Assembly (NCBI RefSeq): GCF_036850765.1
Contig: NC_089490.1
Coordinates: forward strand, 126,694,522-126,758,521
Length of the DNA stretch: 64,000 nt
Source of the DNA: Saccopteryx bilineata
Taxonomy: Eukaryota > Chordata > Mammalia > Chiroptera > Emballonuridae
Direction of reading: 5' to 3'
Shown in pieces: positions 58,557 to 64,000 of this stretch (position 1 is the first letter of the stretch; the number at the start of each line of letters is the position of its first letter). Below the pieces are notes generated by a model. That model saw nothing but the letters and a program-made list of their open reading frames with translations. It made no database searches and was not told the DNA's origin. A program made the translations under genes and the position numbers.

Positions 58557-59586
58557 GCAGGTCTGCCCAACTAGTTCTGTACCTATATCCATATACTTTA
58601 TATCTTTATACTCTCACATATGTATCTATATACATACACATAGGTTCAGTATATCCTTTGAATATATGCTTTATTTAACAATAAAAGTTTTTTAAGTAGG
58701 TTATAGTGATTTTAAAAGGTAAATAATTATAATAAATTTGTACCAATATGGGAAATTACTTAAAACGTAAAACTAAGTGAAAACAAGCAGAATATAAAAC
58801 TTCTAAACCGTGAGATTAAGGGAATTAGCCTAAACACAAAGCCTCAGAAAACGTCCCCAAAGTCTTACCACTGGTAGATGGCAGAGCCCAAAATGGGGAC
58901 GAATGTAGACAAATAGGAGGAAGCTGAGGCTGACCTGATACTGGCAGCTTTTGTCTTTCATCTTCCCTTTCTTCTCCTCCAACAAGAAGTATTTACCATA
59001 TCAAATAAGAGGAGAGCATAGACCATCTGCTCCCACTAATATGTACCTTTCCCGTCTTCCTTTCTTATCTTTGGACTTTTTGCTTCATCTGTGAAATATT
59101 CCTAACATCTATCTCATCTGTCCTTCCACCAGTTGCAATGATAATGGATCTTGAATTGGGGTTTGGGGATTGGGACACTGACTCAACACAGTAGAATCCT
59201 CACCACATTGTTCCTAACATTGGAGGATGGAAAGAAGTACTTGTTACTCTTATTATTTCCATAGTACTAAAAACTTAAAGAAAAATAGTTCAAAACATAA
59301 AATAATAGATCTTCTTAGATTCCTTATTAAAAAAACAAAATAGTATATAATATAGGGTAAACACATTCTTTTATTTTGTTTTTCATTTTTCTTAATTATG
59401 AACTACTTCATATATACAGAAAAGCATAACAAAAAAATTTCCACACTCATAGATTAAACATTTAGAGTACCAAGCACCATATTTGCTGGGAATGAAGATA
59501 TGAATCCAATAGTTATATCTTCTCCGTTTCCAGAGCTTGGACTTTAGTAGGGAAATGACTACCCCTGTAATGGAAAAGTACACATA

Positions 59587-59826
59587 CAGTGGTACTCTGA
59601 GATATGAACGGACCAACATACGAATTTTTAAGATACGAGCTGCGACTCGGTCCGTATTTTTGTTCGAGATCCGAGCGAAATTCCGAGATATGGGTCGTGA
59701 TTCGGAAAGCTGCCGCTAGTTGGCGCATTGGCGCATGGGTCCAGTATCGGCAGTTTGATACACGAGTTGACTGACTTACGAGCTTGGTTATGGAACGAAT
59801 TAAATTTGTATCTCAAGGTACCACTG
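59587..59826. mobile_element. Tigger-like MITE
   Basis: A 240-bp element with TA on both sides and termini CAGTGGTACTCTGAGATA and TATCTCAAGGTACCACTG. It contains several near-palindromic CpG-bearing segments (GATACGAGCTGCGACTCGG). Non-coding. It shares its terminal CAGTGGTAC with the 710-bp element at 11124. Confidence 0.9.
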
Positions 59827-60685
59827 TATTTCTTCTTAATAGCATTGATATTTCATAGCTTACTTAAGCATTCCTAAATTGTTGAATTTTTTAATTGTTT
59901 TCCTTTTTTAGCTATTATGAGGAAGACAGCTAAAAATATATATATATTTCTTCAAATTCTTTAAACACTTTTGGGCTGCCGTAAGCCCTACTGGAACAAG
60001 GGCTTTGCCTGATGATGTTTTCAGGCCCAGTTCTAGACCTGCTGTTGAACAGACGGTATAGAAGTTCTATCTGACATAAACAAGGACAATACTTCGCATA
60101 AGTGAAACTTGAGGAATACCCTAAAATTCTGCATGAAAACCCAACAAAATAACCAGTATTTCCCATGTGGTGCACAGCAAAACAACTAAAAACACCTTCA
60201 TTTGCCTTGAATTTTGCCCATCCTATATTGATTCAACAGCCTGGGTTAATAATACACTTTATGAGCTACTTCGTGGTTGAACTTGCATGCTCATGAGTAG
60301 GTAGAGATGGAACTTTATTATTTAACATTTAAGATAAGAATTCTTTGCTCGTTGGCTATTTTATATTTTCCTTCCTGAGCCAAAGTCTTGTAAAATGTTT
60401 GTTTCATCTAACAGCTGCCCAGAAAGTCTGAAACAATTTACAGTTTCTTTTCCATTGGGAGAGTGCCTGTTTTCACATAGCTTCTTAAATTTGTTGAGAG
60501 TCGTTTTATGCCCTTACATGTGATCTATCCTAGAGAATGTACCATGAGCACTTGAAAAGAATGTATATTCTGCTGCTTTAGGGTGAAAGATTCTGAAGAT
60601 ATCTATTAAATCCAGTTGATCTAGTGTGTCACTTGATTCTGCTGTTTCATTGTTAATTTTCTTCTTGAGGATCTATCCAATGATG

Positions 60686-61048
60686 TTAGTGGGATATTGA
60701 AATCCCTACTATTATAGTACTGTTGTTGATCTCGCCCTTTATATCCATCAAGGTCTGCTTTATATATTTAGGTGCTCCTATATTAAGTGCATAGATATTT
60801 GTAATGGTTATATTTTCCTGTTGGATTGCTCCCTTTATCATTATGTAGTGACTTTCTTTATCCCTTACTACAGCCCTTGTTTTAAAGTCTATTTTATCTG
60901 ATATAAGTATTGCTACCTCAGCTTTCTTTTCATTTCCATTTGCATGAAAAAATTTTTTCCATCCTTTTACCCTCAGTCTCTGTGTATCTTTTGTTTGAGG
61001 TGGGTCTCTTGTAGACAGCATATGTATGGGTCCTATTTTCTTATCCAT
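60686..61048 (-). pseudogene. L1 ORF2 endonuclease-domain fragment
   Basis: An open stretch of 120 residues that reads as part of the L1 apurinic endonuclease: HANGNEKKAEVAILISDKID, then DKESHYIMIKGAIQQENITI and NIYALNIGAPKYIKQ. In a functional L1 the next residues would be the GDFN motif; here the reading gives GISI instead and then leaves frame, so the catalytic Asp and Asn of that motif are lost. It belongs to the L1 at 60480-63440 and is not a host gene. Confidence 0.9.
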
Positions 61049-61539
61049 TCAGCTACCCTATGTCTTTTGATTGGAGCATTTAATCCATTTACATTTAAGG
61101 TTATTATTTATATGTAGTTCTTTATTGCCATTTTTTCTTTAAATCTACATTCCTCTTTTACTAGATTTTTTTCCTGCTTTGTTCTGTCTACAGGAGGCCC
61201 CTTAACATTTCTTGCAGTATTGATTTTGTTGTGATGAATTCCTTGAGTGGTTTTTGTTAGTTTTTCGGGGGGGTTTTTTTTTTTGGTTTTTTGTTGTTGT
61301 TTTTTTGGTCTGGGAGCTTTTTATTTCTCCTTCAATTTTAAACGATACCCTTGCTGGATAAAGAAGTCTTGGTTGTAGGTTCTTGTTCTGTATTACTTTG
61401 AATATTTCTTGCCATTCCCTTCTGGCCTCAAGTGTTTCTGTTGAAAAGTCAGATGTCGTGCTTCTATGGGCTCTTTTATAGGTGATTGTTTTTTTTCTTG
61501 CAGCTTTTAGTATTCTTTCTTTATCTCTTAGCTTTGATA

Positions 61540-62135
61540 CAGTGTGTCCATAAAGTCATGGTGCACTTTTGACCGGTCACAGGAAAGCAACAAAAGACCA
61601 TAGAAATGTGAAATTTGCACCAAATAAAAGGAAAACTCTCCCAGTTTCATACCTATTCAGTGCAGTTCGATGTGGGCTCACGCACAGATTTTTAGGGCTC
61701 CTTAGGTAGCTATCCTGTATAGCCTCTACAGACTCATCACTGACTGATGGCCTACCAGAATGGGGTTTCTCCACCAAACTGCCGGTTTCCTTCAACTGCT
61801 TATCCCACCGAATAATGTTATTCCTATGTGGTGGTGCTTCGTTATAAACGTGCCGATATTCACGTTGCACTTTGGTCACGGATTCGAATTTAGTGAGCCA
61901 CAGAACACACTGAACTTTCCTCTGTACTGTCCACATCTTGACTGGCACGGCCGTGGGCTGCTCCGCTGTATACATGGTGTTATGTCATCATCTGTGCATG
62001 CGCACATGCTGCCACATCATCCTACAGAAACTGGGAGGGTTTTCCTTTTATTTGGTGCAGATTTCACATTTCTATCGTCTTTTGTTGCTTTCCTGTGACC
62101 AGTCAAAAGTGCACCATGACTTTACGGACACACTG
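61540..62135 (-). mobile_element. Tc1/mariner MITE, copy 3, inserted in L1
   Basis: A 596-bp element with TA on both sides, oriented opposite to copies 1 and 2. Its transposase N-terminal frame (minus, 61577-61975) is the longest of the three and runs on into the terminal repeat. Same deletion point after SPKN/PKKS. It lies inside the L1 at 60480, so it is younger than that L1. Confidence 0.93.
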
Positions 62136-62556
62136 TATTTTGATTATGATGTGTTTTGTTGTAGGTCTCTGTGGGTTCTTTTTAAATGGGGTTCTATCTG
62201 CTTCTTGAACCTGCATGACTCTATCCTGTATCAATTTAGGAAAATTTTCAGCTATAATTTCTTCAATAGGGTTCTCTATCCTTGTTCTTTTTCTTCTTCT
62301 TCAGGAACTCCTATTATGCAGATGTTGTTTCTCTTCATGTTGTCACAGAGCTCTCTTAGAGTTTCCTCAGACTTTTTGAGCCTCTTTCCTTTAGCTGTTC
62401 TGCTTCCGTGCATTCGCTTATCTTGTCCTGTAAGTTGCTGATTCAATCCTCTGCTTCATCCAGCCTGCTTTTAATTCCTTCTAGTGTAGTCTTCATTTTT
62501 GATATTGTGTTTGTCATCTCTGTCTGGTTCTTTTTTATAATTTCAGTGTCCTTTTT

Positions 62557-62948
62557 TTTTTTTTTTTTTTTTTATTCTTTCTGAAGCTGGAAACGGGGAG
62601 AGATAGTCAGACAGACTCCCGCATGCACCCAACCGGGATCCACCCGGCACGCCCACCAGGGGCGACGCTCTGCCCACCAGGAGGCGATGCTCTGCCCCTC
62701 CGGGGCATCGCTCTGCCGCGACCAGAGCCACTCTAGCGCCTGGGGCAGAGGCCAAGGAGCCATCCCCAGCGCCTGGGCCATCTTTGCTCCAATGGAGCCT
62801 TGGCTGCGGGAGGGTAAAAGAGAGACAGAGAGGAAGGGGGGGTGGAGAAGCAAATGGGCGCTTTTCCTATGTGCCCTGGCCAGGAATCGAACCCGGGTCC
62901 CCCGCATGCCAGGCCGACGCTCTACCGCTGAGCCAACCGGCCAGGGCC
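62557..62948 (-). mobile_element. Rhin-type SINE, antisense, inserted in L1
   Basis: Low-divergence copy with the doubled GCGACGCTCTGCCC module. Target duplication TTCAGTGTCCTTTT at 62542-62555 and 62949-62962; long T run at the tail. Confidence 0.95.
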
Positions 62949-63449
62949 TTCAGTGTCCTTTTTGATGCTTACAATTTATTTAGGTGCTCATTAAGTCCAT
63001 CCATTGTAGCTTTGAGATCTTTAAGCATCCTAGCAATCATTATTTTATACTCTGCATCTGGAAATTATATTTCTTCCATTTCATCCAGATCTTTTTCTGG
63101 GGATTTTTCTTGTTGATTCATATGACTTAAGTTCCTCTGACTTCCCACTGTTTCTGTGTGTGGCTTGCAGGTTTGTTCGAGTTGTGGTCTCCTTTTTCTT
63201 TTTCAAATAAAAAAAATTTCAAGTCTGGATGAGGTGCTGCAACCACCTCCGGGGGAACTGGCACAGTCCCACAGGACCCAGCAGGGGGGCCAGCTGAGGA
63301 TAGAAGTGTCCCGTCCACTGTACTGAGATCCCTCATGGGAATGGCAGTGCAGCTCCCATCCCCACAGAGGATTCCTCTGCCTGTCTTCAGTGGCTGGGAC
63401 ACCCAGCCCCCAACCTGTTACCTGCATGTCAGGGTCTCCTGGCTCCCTT

Positions 63450-64000
63450 TTGCTTTTCTAAATAGCTTTACTAATATATAATTTGTGTATCATTAAGTTC
63501 ACCCTTTTAAAATATACAATACAATGGTTTTTACTGTATTTATGGAGTTGTGCAAAATCCATATAAACTAATTTTAGACCATTCATTACCTCAAGAAGAA
63601 AATTTGTACTCACCATATCCATATCTCGTCTGCCCCAGCCCTAGGCAATCACTAACCTACTTTGGGTTTCTATGTATTTGCCTATTGTAGACATTTCACA
63701 CAAGTGGACTCTTACAATATGGAGCCTTCTGCAACTGGGTTTTTTCACTTAGCATAATGTTTTCATGGTTTGTCCATGTTGTAGCCTGTATCAGTATTTC
63801 ATTCTTTTTTCTAAGTTAATAATGTTTCATAACTATCATGTTGTGTTTATCCATTCATCAGTTGATGGGCATTTGAGTTGTTTCCACTTTGAGCTATTAT
63901 AAATAATGCTGCCATGAATAACTGTGTATAACTTTTTGTGTGAACATATGTTTTCATCTTTCTTGAGTAAATATCTGAGGTAAAATTGCTGGATCAAATG
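63450..64000 (-). mobile_element. Old L1 3' end, antisense
   Basis: CATTCATCAGTTGATGGGCA, TTTGAGTTGTTTCCACTTTG and ATAATGCTGCCATGAATAAC are the reverse of the L1 ORF2 C-terminal region, preceded by 3' UTR at 63450-63600. Continues out of the window. Confidence 0.88.

Larger units (their letters stand above)
60480..63440 (-). mobile_element. L1 (5' half), antisense, with two later insertions
   Basis: Runs from ORF2 endonuclease sequence (60480-61100) through the ORF1 region (CTCCTATTATGCAGATGTTG at 62309) to a GC-richer 5' UTR-like part ending about 63440. It is interrupted by a mariner MITE (61540-62135) and a SINE (62557-62948). ORF1 and ORF2 are broken. Confidence 0.85.
27095..64000 (-). 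other. ITPR2: Large 5' intron of ITPR2 (inferred, partial)
   Basis: Everything above the first visible ITPR2 exon. No open promoter-like CpG island and no residue 1-54 exon was found, so this is most simply the large intron preceding residue 55; mammalian ITPR2 has very long 5' introns. Transposons listed separately fill roughly half. Stretches where I see nothing nameable: 27130-28030, 28556-29590, 30470-32340, 33670-34090, 36590-37190, 37780-38340, 43800-44570, 47530-48780, 49200-50070, 50170-52230, 52700-53250, 53640-54090, 55060-56390, 57030-58190, 58560-59580 and 59830-60470. A single unannotated exon within them cannot be excluded. Confidence 0.7.

Noticed and set aside
27095..64000. 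Search for the first ITPR2 coding exons (residues 1-54) and promoter
   Set aside because: No segment reads as the expected N-terminal exons and no CpG island was seen; they are presumed to lie beyond 64000.
1..64000. CRISPR arrays, bacterial operons, phage or plasmid features
   Set aside because: Introns, SINEs, L1 and vertebrate exons show a mammalian nuclear genome; no spaced direct-repeat array is present apart from microsatellites and SINE modules.

Overview
The window is a stretch of a mammalian nuclear genome, almost certainly from a bat. Its most abundant repeats are tRNA-derived SINEs whose heads begin GGCCCTGGCCGGTTGGCTCA or GCCTGACCAGGTGGTGGCGC. I know such SINEs from bat genomes, with the first type best known from horseshoe-bat relatives (Rhin-type). 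Cut-and-paste DNA transposons (hAT, Tigger-like and mariner MITEs) are also unusually well preserved for a mammal, which again fits bats. The species cannot be fixed from the sequence.

The only gene I can support is ITPR2, the type 2 inositol 1,4,5-trisphosphate receptor, on the minus strand. Seven consecutive coding exons lie at 26979-27094, 25709-25795, 22918-23076, 15699-15797, 14941-15024, 13829-13975 and 10187-10282. Together they encode about residues 55-317: most of the N-terminal suppressor domain and the start of the IP3-binding core, including R265-R269 of the ligand pocket. Every junction is GT-AG, frames join without a break, and no inactivating change is visible. The first coding exons (residues 1-54) should lie above 64000 and the rest of the gene below position 1, so the window is otherwise ITPR2 intron.

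Layout: 1-10186 is the intron after residue 317, packed with SINEs, an old LTR, L2, MIR and hAT elements. 10283-27094 holds the exon cluster, with a Tigger-like element, a twin-primed L1, a young L1 3' end and several SINEs in its introns. 27095-64000 is a large 5' intron with many SINEs, three mariner MITEs sharing one internal deletion, a 5S rRNA fragment, three LTRs, and a layered block at 60480-64000 in which an old L1 is abutted by another L1 that received a mariner and a SINE.

I found no CRISPR array, functional RNA gene, CpG-island promoter or second protein-coding gene. Most long reading frames lie inside SINEs, L1, L2 or LTRs. The most rewarding observations are the 5S rRNA fragment with a perfect 15-bp target duplication, the mariner trio, the inverted SINE pair near 3 kb, the 150-bp inverted repeat at 39.1/42.1 kb, and the fully delimited twin-primed L1 at 17 kb.
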